A stretch of 26,014 bases of DNA from JAVKDP01 sp040222185 (GTDB taxonomy: Bacteria; Bacteroidota; Rhodothermia; Balneolales; Balneolaceae): assembly GCA_040222185.1 (NCBI GenBank), contig JAVKDP010000110.1:1-26014 (forward strand), written 5' to 3'. The translations under genes were made by a program, and so were the position numbers. Under the pieces are notes generated by a model. That model saw only the letters and a list, made by a program, of their open reading frames with translations, was not told the origin of the DNA and ran no database searches. Numbering within the stretch: the first letter of the stretch is position 1; each line of letters starts with the position of its first letter. Of this stretch, positions 1 through 7,498 are shown in pieces.

Positions 1-2185
1 TGAACGATGAAGGAGCATTATCGAAAGCTTCAGAGGTAACCGCTTTTGCCCTGATTACAGAGTGAGGACAAGCCATCACACACTTTCCACATTGGATACA
101 GATATCAGGATCCCAAATAGGTACTTCCATTGCTATATCTCTTTTCTCCCACATGGTTGTACCACTTGGATATGTTCCGTCACAAGGAAGAGCACTTACA
201 GGGAGGTCATCTCCATTACCATTAATTATCTCAGAGATAACTTTCTGCACAAACTCGGGAGACTCTTTTGGTAAAGAGTTGTTCATTCTAACTCGGGATG
301 AAGCTTTAGCTGGTATTTTTACTTCATGTAGATTATCCAACGACATATCCACCGCCCTGAAATTCATATCAACGATAGTTTTTCCTCTTTTGCCATACGT
401 TTTTTGGATGTATTCCTTAACTTTTTCAATAGCAGCTTTATGGGGAAGTACATTTGAAATGGCAAAGAAACAAGTCTGCATTACGGTATTAATCCGAATG
501 CCAAGCCTGGCTTCCTGGGCTACTTTGTAGGCATCTATTACAAAAAGCTTCATTTTTTTATCGATAATCTGAAGCTGAACAGGTTTTGGAAGCTGGTTCC
601 ACACTTTATCCGAACTAAAAGGACTATTAAGTAAAACAGTGGCACCTTCCGCAGCCATAGATAAGGTGTCATATCGTTTCAGAAAGCCGAATTGATGAAC
701 ACCGACAAAGTTGGCATTACTAATGAGATAAGGACTCTTTATAGGCTGGTCTCCAAACCTGAGATGAGAAATAGTTCTGGCACCAGATTTTTTCGAATCA
801 TAAACAAAGTAACCCTGGGCAAACAAATCTGTTTCTTCACCAATGATCTTGATTGTGTTTTTATTTGCACCAACAGTTCCATCGGAGCCCAAACCCCAGA
901 ATACGGCCCTTGTGGTTTTATCTGATTCAATATCAAAATTTGAGTCAAACGGGAGCGATGTATGAGTAACATCGTCATTAATACCAATTGTAAAATGGTT
1001 TTTAGGTGTATCTTTTCCCAGCTCGTCAAAAATGGCTTTCACCATTGCAGGTGTAAATTCCTTGGAAGAAAGGCCATAACGTCCACCAATAACTTTTGGG
1101 ATGTTACTGAACTTTGGTCTTTCAGAAGATTGGTCTTCAATAAGAGCCGTTACAACATCCAGATAAAGGGGTTCTCCAATACTTCCAGGCTCTTTAGTCC
1201 GATCAAGTACAGAAATTGTTTTTACAGTAGCAGGTAATGCCTGAAGCATATGCTCCGCAGAAAACGGACGGTATAATCTCACTTTAAGAACACCCGTTTT
1301 TTCGCCGCTATCAACTAAATGTTGTGAGGTTTCTTCAGCAGTATCAGCACCTGACCCCATCAAAATAATGACCTTCTCAGCATCGGGAGCACCTGAATAA
1401 TCAAATAAGTGGTAACTTCTGCCTGTAAGCGTTTCAAACTCTCTCATTACGGAATCAACAATCTCTGGTGTAGCAAGGTAGAATGGGTTAGAAGTTTCTC
1501 TTGACTGGAAGAAAACATCAGGGTTTTGAGCGGTACCTCTTATAAACGGATTATTGGGATTCATTCCACGCTGTTTGTGTGATTTTACATGTTCTTCATT
1601 GATCATTTTTCTAATAATTTCATCTGATAACACTTCAATTTTAGAAATCTCATGTGAAGTACGGAATCCATCGAAAATGTGAAGAAAAGGTACTCTTGAA
1701 GCAAGAGTAGAAGCCTGAGAGATAAGCGAAAAATCCATAGCTTCTTGAACCGAGTTAGCAAAAAGCATTCCCCAGCCAGCGGATCTAACACCCATAACAT
1801 CGGTATGGTCGCCAAATATTGAAAGAGCCTGCGTAGCAATCGACCTGGCTGCAATATGGAACACTGTACTTGTTAACTCTCCGGCAATTTTATACATATT
1901 GGGGAGCATAAGTAATAAGCCCTGGCTTGCTGTGAAAGTAGTAGTAAGAGCTCCAGCCTGTAAGGAACCATGAACAGTACCGGCTGCACCACCCTCGCTT
2001 TGCATTTCGATGATTTTGGGGATGTCTTTCCAAATATTCTTTTGGCGCTTAACGCTCCACATATCAGCCCATTCTCCCATGGGTGAAGCAGGTGTGATTG
2101 GGTAAATAGCAATAACTTCGTTCGTTTTAAAGGCAATGTGTGCAGCAGCTTCGTTGCCATCCATAGTTTTAATTATCCGGTTCAT
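1..2185 (-). CDS. nifJ: Pyruvate:ferredoxin (flavodoxin) oxidoreductase, 5' part, truncated by window edge
   Basis: Oxidatively decarboxylates pyruvate with CoA to acetyl-CoA and CO2, passing electrons to ferredoxin or flavodoxin in the cytoplasm. Reading the minus strand gives one uninterrupted frame of about 728 codons with no stop before the window edge. Family enzymes are about 1170-1200 aa, so roughly 450 residues lie outside. Visible parts are the N-terminal pyruvate-binding/TPP pyrimidine domain (PITPASPMGEWAD near residue 27, then GGAAGTVHGSLQAGA), the central transketolase-C-like and CoA-binding regions (GLGSDGTVGANKNTIK), and the first ferredoxin cluster motif CIQCGKCVMACP with cysteines at about 696, 699, 702 and 706. 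The C-terminal TPP domain is beyond the edge. I chose the ATG at 2183-2185 because AGAGG precedes it; a second in-frame ATG lies 7 codons in (2162-2164). It is co-directional with the B12 operon but 141 bp downstream of it, so it is probably a separate unit. Confidence 0.95.
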   Translation of the reverse strand, partial: MNRIIKTMDGNEAAAHIAFKTNEVIAIYPITPASPMGEWADMWSVKRQKNIWKDIPKIIEMQSEGGAAGTVHGSLQAGALTTTFTASQGLLLMLPNMYKIAGELTSTVFHIAARSIATQALSIFGDHTDVMGVRSAGWGMLFANSVQEAMDFSLISQASTLASRVPFLHIFDGFRTSHEISKIEVLSDEIIRKMINEEHVKSHKQRGMNPNNPFIRGTAQNPDVFFQSRETSNPFYLATPEIVDSVMREFETLTGRSYHLFDYSGAPDAEKVIILMGSGADTAEETSQHLVDSGEKTGVLKVRLYRPFSAEHMLQALPATVKTISVLDRTKEPGSIGEPLYLDVVTALIEDQSSERPKFSNIPKVIGGRYGLSSKEFTPAMVKAIFDELGKDTPKNHFTIGINDDVTHTSLPFDSNFDIESDKTTRAVFWGLGSDGTVGANKNTIKIIGEETDLFAQGYFVYDSKKSGARTISHLRFGDQPIKSPYLISNANFVGVHQFGFLKRYDTLSMAAEGATVLLNSPFSSDKVWNQLPKPVQLQIIDKKMKLFVIDAYKVAQEARLGIRINTVMQTCFFAISNVLPHKAAIEKVKEYIQKTYGKRGKTIVDMNFRAVDMSLDNLHEVKIPAKASSRVRMNNSLPKESPEFVQKVISEIINGNGDDLPVSALPCDGTYPSGTTMWEKRDIAMEVPIWDPDICIQCGKCVMACPHSVIRAKAVTSEAFDNAPSSF

Positions 2186-2326
2186 GGCTACCTCTACTTC
2201 CGTTATTTGTATAGAAGTACTGTAATACCTGAATGTGAAATATTGATGAATATGCTGATTCTGACTTCTTAGAGGCTTTTTAAATAGTCAATTATAAGTG
2301 CTTTTAGCGAAGAAATAAGGTATGGA
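2186..2326. other. Intergenic gap between cobC and nifJ
   Basis: These 141 bp hold the nifJ upstream region. On the minus strand there is a TTGACT (about 2282-2287), but I see no good -10 at the right distance. I see no convincing terminator hairpin behind cobC, so read-through from the B12 operon into nifJ cannot be excluded. Confidence 0.4.
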
Positions 2327-2878
2327 TCAGGATAAATGAGCCCAGGAACTGGTATTCGAATTCACAAAGAAAACGTCTCCATACTCAATTTTAAGATTGA
2401 AAAGGTCTTTAAGATCGGTACCTGATATTATTGATGAGATTAGCCGAATAACCCCGGCGTGAGTTACAATAGCTACACTCGAATGGTTCGAAGCCAGAAG
2501 CTCTTTCCAGAAACTTTGAACCCGTATCAGCATTTCTTCCATACTTTCACCAAGAGGAGGTGCTACACTAACAAAGTTTTCCATCCAGTTATTGAGTTCC
2601 TCCTTTTTGATGTCATCCCAATTCAAGCCTTCCCAATTTCCGAAGTTCACCTCTTTCAGCCGTGGGTCTTTGATTATGCTCTTTTTAAATAGAAAATGAG
2701 CCAGTTTAGTACATCGTTGTAAGGGACTGGAGTAGATGGCATCAACTTTAACGGGAATATTTTGCTGTATGGTTAGAGCTTCATTTTTGAAGTCAGAATT
2801 TACGTCTACATCCATTTGACCATAAATAACACCTTTTTCGATTGCAGGTGTAGTATGTCGAATCAGATAAATGTCCAT
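2327..2878 (-). CDS. cobC: Alpha-ribazole phosphatase (histidine phosphatase superfamily)
   Basis: Removes the 5'-phosphate from alpha-ribazole phosphate (or from cobalamin 5'-phosphate), a step of nucleotide-loop assembly. The protein begins MDIYLIRHTTP, which holds the RHxTP phosphohistidine motif. It continues with YSSPLQRC and GNWEGLNWDDI, and has a second catalytic histidine in VTHAGVIRL, the usual order for the phosphoglycerate-mutase-like fold. The length of about 183 aa fits CobC. The open frame extends to an ATG at 2938, but those 20 extra residues would lie inside cobS and precede the conserved beta-strand. The start at 2876-2878 is therefore preferred; it overlaps the end of cobS by 16 bp and has GGGATT upstream. 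It is the last gene of the B12 operon. A generic phosphoglycerate mutase is the alternative, but the context argues for CobC. Confidence 0.87.
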   Translation of the reverse strand: MDIYLIRHTTPAIEKGVIYGQMDVDVNSDFKNEALTIQQNIPVKVDAIYSSPLQRCTKLAHFLFKKSIIKDPRLKEVNFGNWEGLNWDDIKKEELNNWMENFVSVAPPLGESMEEMLIRVQSFWKELLASNHSSVAIVTHAGVIRLISSIISGTDLKDLFNLKIEYGDVFFVNSNTSSWAHLS

Positions 2879-3654
2879 AATCCCAAAATAGAAGCTAGGA
2901 AAAGAACTTCGGTAACTTGTTGGGTTGCCCCCAGGCAATCACCAGTATAGCCCCCAATCCACTTCTTAAAGAACCTTCCCAAATAGGCTTTACCAATAAA
3001 TAGTGGAACTATAGCAAATACTACATACCAGATTTCCAAAAAGTAGATAAGTCCGGCGAATGGAATAAGACCCCAAACTGCTCCAATTATCACATCTTTA
3101 GCTTTTAAAGATTTAGCAACAGGTTTCACTTTGCTATTATCAGCATCCTGTACATAATCATGGCTTACGATAAATGTAGAAGCTACGAACCTGCTTAACG
3201 AGTGCGAGGAAATTATAATCAATACAATAAGAAGCCACTCAGTTTCAAAGAGATCGATTAACTGAAGGGTTAAAAAGAATTTAAGCAGCAGGATTAAAAG
3301 CAGGCCTATAGCTCCGTAGGTGCCAAGCCTGCTGTCTTTCATTATATCCAGGATTTGTTCTTTGGTCCAGCCACCGCCAAAGCCATCACACATGTCTGCA
3401 AAACCATCTTCATGAAATGCTCCTGTTGTTAAGACTGAAGCTATCATAGATAAGAGGATAGCGATCGGAATTCCAAATAAGAAATCTCCACCATAGAGAA
3501 ACAGGGAAGCGATTCCTCCGACAATCCAGCCAATTAATGGGAAATACCGTGTACTTTTATTGATATACTCTGCACTATGATCTACCCATTTAGGACATGG
3601 AATCCTTGTATAGAACATCAATGCAGTAAAGAAAATGCGGATTTCGTTTTTCAT
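2863..3654 (-). CDS. cobS: Adenosylcobinamide-GDP ribazoletransferase (cobalamin synthase)
   Basis: An integral inner-membrane enzyme that joins alpha-ribazole or its 5'-phosphate to adenosylcobinamide-GDP, closing the nucleotide loop of cobalamin. The 263-aa length is normal. The CobS signature HEDGFADMCDGFGGG (residues 81-95, the acidic metal/substrate site) is intact and is followed by KDSRLGTYGAIG. Several hydrophobic segments follow (about 110-160 and 185-225), and the family-typical C-terminal GGYTGDCLGATQQ region is present. The start codon shares one base with the cobT stop (TGATG), indicating translational coupling. The 3' end overlaps cobC by 16 bp. Confidence 0.96.
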   Translation of the reverse strand: MKNEIRIFFTALMFYTRIPCPKWVDHSAEYINKSTRYFPLIGWIVGGIASLFLYGGDFLFGIPIAILLSMIASVLTTGAFHEDGFADMCDGFGGGWTKEQILDIMKDSRLGTYGAIGLLLILLLKFFLTLQLIDLFETEWLLIVLIIISSHSLSRFVASTFIVSHDYVQDADNSKVKPVAKSLKAKDVIIGAVWGLIPFAGLIYFLEIWYVVFAIVPLFIGKAYLGRFFKKWIGGYTGDCLGATQQVTEVLFLASILGLWTFI

Positions 3655-4703
3655 CAGTCTTTTGTGCTTACCCCGGCATCTTTAAAGCTAGACATTTCAT
3701 TGAGAAAGTGTAGACTGCTTTTAATTACCGGATAGGCTAACGCACATCCTGTTCCTTCTCCAAGTCGCATGTTCATATTTAGCACCGGATTAACATCGAG
3801 TGCATCAAGAAGTTTTTGATGTCCCTTTTCGTTCGACATATGACAGAAAATGGCATATTCCAGGACTTCGGGAGTGAGTGCATACGCACATAAAAAAGAA
3901 GCACTGGCGATAAATCCATCAACCATTATAGTCATTTTTAATTCCGCTGCTTTAAGGAATGCACCACACATCATTGCCATTTCGAATCCACCGAAAGTCT
4001 TAAGAATCTTGAACGGGTCGTCAGAACCAAGTGAATGGTTAGCTTGAGCCGCACTTAGTACTGCAATTTTGTGCTCCAACCCTTGTTGATCAAGGCCGGT
4101 TCCTTTTCCAATGCACTCTAAAACAGGAATTTCAAGCAGAGAACTCATAATCAGTGAGGCAGATGATGTATTAGAAATACCCATTTCGCCAAAGCCAATT
4201 ATATTGGTGCCTTCTTTGTGAATCTCGTTTACAATTTCGGCACCTTTTTTAATAGCTAATTCGCATTGCTTATCAGTCATTGCCGGATTATTCAGGAAAC
4301 TTTCGGTTCCAAATCCAATTTTCTCACCCTTAAATCTGGCATCATCTATTTCACCGAATTCATGGTTTACACCTGCATCAACTACGGTTAAATCGATGTT
4401 ATGCTGCCTGGTAAATACATTAATCGCTGCCCCATCACCCAGGAAATTTAGGACCATTTGATAGGTAACTTCTTGCGGGTATGCACTAACACCTTCCAAA
4501 GCGATACCATGGTCTCCGGCAAAAACTACAATATGAGGTTTTTGAAGGCTAGGGGTTTCTGACTGTTGAATAAGCCCGATTTTTAATGCAATTTTTTCAA
4601 GTTCTCCCAGTGCACCAATAGGCTTGGTTTTGAAGTTAATCTTCTCCAAAAGGTTTTCTTCGATCGCTCTGTCAGGGCTTGATATCTTAAACGGTATTTT
4701 CAT
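3654..4703 (-). CDS. cobT: Nicotinate-nucleotide--dimethylbenzimidazole phosphoribosyltransferase
   Basis: Transfers phosphoribosyl from nicotinate mononucleotide to a lower-ligand base such as dimethylbenzimidazole, giving alpha-ribazole 5'-phosphate. The 349-aa length matches the family. Landmarks in order are KTKPIGALGELE (residues about 26-37), FAGDHGIALEGVSAYP, GEMGISNTSSAS, and RLGEGTGCALAYP, in which Glu316 corresponds to the known catalytic base of CobT. It starts 2 bp after the stop of the PP-loop ATPase gene and is coupled to cobS by a one-base overlap. Which base is attached (dimethylbenzimidazole or another) cannot be read from the protein; no bluB or bza genes are in the window. 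Confidence 0.96.
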   Translation of the reverse strand: MKIPFKISSPDRAIEENLLEKINFKTKPIGALGELEKIALKIGLIQQSETPSLQKPHIVVFAGDHGIALEGVSAYPQEVTYQMVLNFLGDGAAINVFTRQHNIDLTVVDAGVNHEFGEIDDARFKGEKIGFGTESFLNNPAMTDKQCELAIKKGAEIVNEIHKEGTNIIGFGEMGISNTSSASLIMSSLLEIPVLECIGKGTGLDQQGLEHKIAVLSAAQANHSLGSDDPFKILKTFGGFEMAMMCGAFLKAAELKMTIMVDGFIASASFLCAYALTPEVLEYAIFCHMSNEKGHQKLLDALDVNPVLNMNMRLGEGTGCALAYPVIKSSLHFLNEMSSFKDAGVSTKD

Positions 4704-4705
4704 TT

Positions 4706-5443
4706 TTAGATGCTAGGTATGAGGTCACAAAACCAGAATCCCATTTTATCGGGATTCTTTTCATTGGATATTCCACAAATATCTTTTTCATTCTTTGGAG
4801 CTTTGTACGCCCGGAATACTGTTTCACCGATTTCAAATGGAATGGGATGGTTATAAATAGGCCCATCAAATGTGAAAGTATGAAACTCGCCGTTTTCTCC
4901 ACATGGATCTACATTTTCGGGCAGGTCTTTTACGAATTGTTCATCAATAATACGCCCGGCAAAGCTCTTGTCAAGGAGGTCACCTTTTACACATACTGTG
5001 ATAGTCTTAAAACCCTGCTCAATAAATTCATAAATCAATTCTGTAGTATCGCGTTTCCAAATTGGAAATACGGCCTCAAATCCGGCGCTTTTAAGCTGAT
5101 CTTCCCTGTACGTTCTTAAGTCTTCCAGGAAAATATCTCCAAAAACGGAATGAGTATTTCCTTCTTCTCTAAGTGAGGTCATTTTCTCGCTCATTAGGTC
5201 ATTGTATTCACTCATTCCAGGTTGTTCAGGTAAACTCAGGATGTTTAAAGGGAGGCCAATACTTTTTGCCTGTTGTTCCAAGAGTGCTCTACGAACTCCA
5301 TGCATAGAGATCCGGTCATGAACTGAGTTTACAGAGGTTAACAGTTGAGTTACTTGATATCGCTCGTCTTTAAGAATAGCATGGAGGGCAAGGGAACTGT
5401 CTTTACCACCGCTCCAGTTAAATATGGAGTTATATGGTGTCAT
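4706..5443 (-). CDS. Dph6/MJ0570-like PP-loop ATPase in the B12 operon
   Basis: An adenine-nucleotide alpha-hydrolase (PP-loop) protein of 245 aa related to diphthine--ammonia ligase (Dph6). The PP-loop SGGKDSS sits at residues 11-17, followed by HGVRR (48-52), FGDIF (101-105) and the Dph6-type motif DPCGENGEFHTF (179-190). A C-terminal extension carries Cys223 and Cys239. PP-loop enzymes adenylate a carboxylate or carbonyl and often form an amide. Diphthamide is made only on archaeal and eukaryotic EF-2, so the bacterial role must differ. It overlaps cobU by 4 bp (ATGA) and lies 2 bp from cobT, so it is tightly embedded in nucleotide-loop genes. That suggests a corrinoid-related substrate, but the reaction is not known to me. 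Family assignment is firm; function is inference. Confidence 0.85.
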   Translation of the reverse strand: MTPYNSIFNWSGGKDSSLALHAILKDERYQVTQLLTSVNSVHDRISMHGVRRALLEQQAKSIGLPLNILSLPEQPGMSEYNDLMSEKMTSLREEGNTHSVFGDIFLEDLRTYREDQLKSAGFEAVFPIWKRDTTELIYEFIEQGFKTITVCVKGDLLDKSFAGRIIDEQFVKDLPENVDPCGENGEFHTFTFDGPIYNHPIPFEIGETVFRAYKAPKNEKDICGISNEKNPDKMGFWFCDLIPSI

Positions 5444-5955
5444 TTTGAGTTTCCTTTTAGAGTCATAGGTAAACCCGAGACCATGAAAATAACATTTTCT
5501 GCTTTTGAAGCGGCGTATTGATTAGCCCAGCCCTGTAGATCAGTAAACTTCCGCCCAGATTCTGAATGCGCATGAACTCCCATTCCAATTTCATTGGAAA
5601 TGAGTAAAAATTCAGCTTCAATTTTTAAGAGTTCATCTATTTCTTTTTTAAAAACATCAAGGCAACGATCTACATCTTCCTTGTACTCAACAAAGAAATT
5701 AGTAAGCCAAAGGGTCACACAGTCAATCACCACAGTTCTGCCTTGCAATGGGAGTGAGCTTAGATCTTTCCATGCTTCATAAGTTGTCCACTCAGGGCCC
5801 CTTTCTTCTTTATGCCGGTTAACCCTTTGCTCAAATTCTTTATCCCATACCCTTGCTGTGGCTATATAAACCGGGTTTTCCGATAATTTCAAAGCTTTGT
5901 TTACAGCAAAACTGCTTTTTCCACTTCGTGCACCACCCGTGATAAATGTTAGCAT
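5440..5955 (-). CDS. cobU: Adenosylcobinamide kinase / adenosylcobinamide-phosphate guanylyltransferase
   Basis: A bifunctional enzyme that phosphorylates adenosylcobinamide and then adds GMP to give adenosylcobinamide-GDP, the substrate of CobS. The 171-aa protein opens with the P-loop GGARSGKS (residues 7-14). It has the RHKEER segment, in which His48 lies where the guanylylated histidine of CobU is found. Other family motifs are DCVTLWLTNFF and SNEIGMGVHAHSESGRKF near residues 119-136, followed by NQYAASKAENVIFMVSGLP at the end. One base separates it from the btuF-like stop, and its own stop overlaps the next ATG by 4 bp. Because it is fully bifunctional in form, no separate cobY is needed. 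Confidence 0.95.
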   Translation of the reverse strand: MLTFITGGARSGKSSFAVNKALKLSENPVYIATARVWDKEFEQRVNRHKEERGPEWTTYEAWKDLSSLPLQGRTVVIDCVTLWLTNFFVEYKEDVDRCLDVFKKEIDELLKIEAEFLLISNEIGMGVHAHSESGRKFTDLQGWANQYAASKAENVIFMVSGLPMTLKGNSK

Positions 5956-5956
5956 A

Positions 5957-6892
5957 TCAGTTTGTAGCTTTAATTGTAGTATGGTGTTTTAATTTACCAG
6001 CCAAGTGTTCTGGGACTGTGAAAATTTCCGGGTTGAATAATGCTGCCAATAGCTCAATTCCATCTACTAAAGTACTTGCAGAAGGCTGAGTAAAAAGATC
6101 AAAGTCAGCCAGGTAAACAGCATTGTTCTTAACTGCTTTAAGATTATTCCACTCAGGTTTATCTGCTAGCAGGTGGAGTTCTTCAGATGCTCGTTCTGTG
6201 TTGAAACCACAAGGGGCTATCACCAACACCTCCGGATCATATTTTACAATTTTCTGCCAATCGGTAACGATACTATCTCCGGATGGGTTTGAAAGCATAT
6301 CAATACCTCCAGCTAAGCCAATTTGATGAGGAATCCAGTGTCCACAGTTATAGATGGGTTCAATCCATTCCAATAGTGAAACCCGCTTAGGAAGAGCTTT
6401 ATGAAGTCTCAATGTATCGGTTATAGCCTGTATTCTTTCCTGTAAACCAGCTAAATACTGATAAGCTTTGCTTTCCTCTTCTAATGCTTTTGCAATTACA
6501 ATAGCAGTATCAAAAACATCATCGAGAGATTGCGGCAATAGTGGAACCAGTTCAACATCTTTATCCAGCTTTGCTACAGCTCTTGATGTAGTCTCGGTAT
6601 CAATCTGGCATACTTCACAAACGTCCTGGGTGAAAATTACATCCGGCATAATTTGCTGTAGAAGTTCTTCATCTACATAGTACAGGCTTTTCCCCTGGGC
6701 TTTACTGGCTGAAAAGATGGTATCTATTTCGGTACTGCTGTAGTTTTTACCTTCCAGAAAGCATCGAACCACAGGCGGTTTTTCCGATAAAGCTTGTGGA
6801 GGGCATTCAAATGTGATGCCCTCTAACAAGTGCTGTAAACCCATGTCATAGATCATCTGGGTGGCAGCCGGTAAAAATGAACAAGCTTTCAT
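5957..6892 (-). CDS. btuF: BtuF-like corrinoid-binding protein without signal peptide
   Basis: A 311-aa helical-backbone metal-receptor/BtuF superfamily protein (Peripla_BP_2 type), predicted to bind cobalamin or cobinamide for import. The start MKACSFLPAATQMIYDMGL is the first strand-helix of the fold itself, as in the subgroup usually annotated 'cobalamin-binding protein'. There is no hydrophobic leader or lipobox. The subgroup motif TQDVCEVC (residues 88-95) is present, then YNCGHWIPHQIGLAGG and PEVLVIAPCGFN. An upstream start is unlikely because the DUF6580-like gene ends only 4 bp before this ATG. In a canonical system BtuF is periplasmic, so the missing leader is odd. The symbol is by homology and context; ligand identity is inferred from the riboswitch and the neighbours. 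Confidence 0.82.
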   Translation of the reverse strand: MKACSFLPAATQMIYDMGLQHLLEGITFECPPQALSEKPPVVRCFLEGKNYSSTEIDTIFSASKAQGKSLYYVDEELLQQIMPDVIFTQDVCEVCQIDTETTSRAVAKLDKDVELVPLLPQSLDDVFDTAIVIAKALEEESKAYQYLAGLQERIQAITDTLRLHKALPKRVSLLEWIEPIYNCGHWIPHQIGLAGGIDMLSNPSGDSIVTDWQKIVKYDPEVLVIAPCGFNTERASEELHLLADKPEWNNLKAVKNNAVYLADFDLFTQPSASTLVDGIELLAALFNPEIFTVPEHLAGKLKHHTTIKATN

Positions 6893-6896
6893 AGAA

Positions 6897-7487
6897 TTAA
6901 ACTTCCAGTGTAGAAGTTTGTAATTCAGGAAGCCTAAGCTTTATCCATTCAAATGCTCCAAATAGAATGGTACCGTAGATCAGGGTTCCAGCCAGGAAAT
7001 TCTGCTCATAAGGAATAGCGGCTACAAGGCATGCCCAAAAACCTGCCAGTGTTTGGGGATATATAGTGCTTCCCAGCCAAACTCCAATATCGGTTACTAT
7101 CCAATGAATGAATACAATTATAAGTGAAGAACCTAAAAACCGGGCTACACTTTTATTGGATTTCATCCATCGGCCAACTACCACCATCAGTGCAAAAGCT
7201 CCATACGTCCAGGCAAAGTCTTCATAGAATAATCTCCATTCTCCATAGAATACAAGCTTATTCAGAACAATATCACTAAGCCATAGTGTAAGGAGAGGGA
7301 AAGCAAGTCCCTTAGCACGTCCTAAATATGCACCACCAAATAGCGCCATAGCACCAATAGGAGTGAAAGTGCTCATTGCAGAAGCTGAGAACTCAACTCC
7401 GGTAGATACCAAAATTCTCCAGGCAGCTGTAACAAGAATAAAAAGCAGGATAGCTGTGTCTTTATAATCGAGTTTAATTCTTTTCAT
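6897..7487 (-). CDS. DUF6580-like small integral membrane protein, candidate corrinoid transport component
   Basis: A 196-aa protein with about five or six hydrophobic segments (near residues 10-28, 40-58, 60-78, 90-105, 117-137 and 160-182). It carries the motif FTPIGAMALFGGAYLG (about 41-56), which I associate with the DUF6580 family of membrane proteins; the size resembles ECF-transporter S-components. There is no nucleotide-binding motif. It lies 11 bp after btuB and 4 bp before the btuF-like gene, behind the cobalamin riboswitch, exactly where a BtuC permease would usually sit. The proposed role, moving cobalamin or precursor through the inner membrane, is inference from position alone. 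It shows no long similarity I can see to BtuC, and BtuM-type S-components cannot be confirmed by eye. Confidence 0.7.
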   Translation of the reverse strand: MKRIKLDYKDTAILLFILVTAAWRILVSTGVEFSASAMSTFTPIGAMALFGGAYLGRAKGLAFPLLTLWLSDIVLNKLVFYGEWRLFYEDFAWTYGAFALMVVVGRWMKSNKSVARFLGSSLIIVFIHWIVTDIGVWLGSTIYPQTLAGFWACLVAAIPYEQNFLAGTLIYGTILFGAFEWIKLRLPELQTSTLEV

Positions 7488-7498
7488 GATTATTACTG

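Noticed and set aside
153..530. 125-aa and neighbouring short open frames on the plus strand
   Set aside because: They are antisense to nifJ, whose frame is continuous and clearly conserved.
2327..2938. Longer cobC reading from an ATG at 2938
   Set aside because: The additional 20 residues lie inside cobS, precede the conserved first strand of the fold and show no leader; the ATG at 2878 gives a standard CobC.
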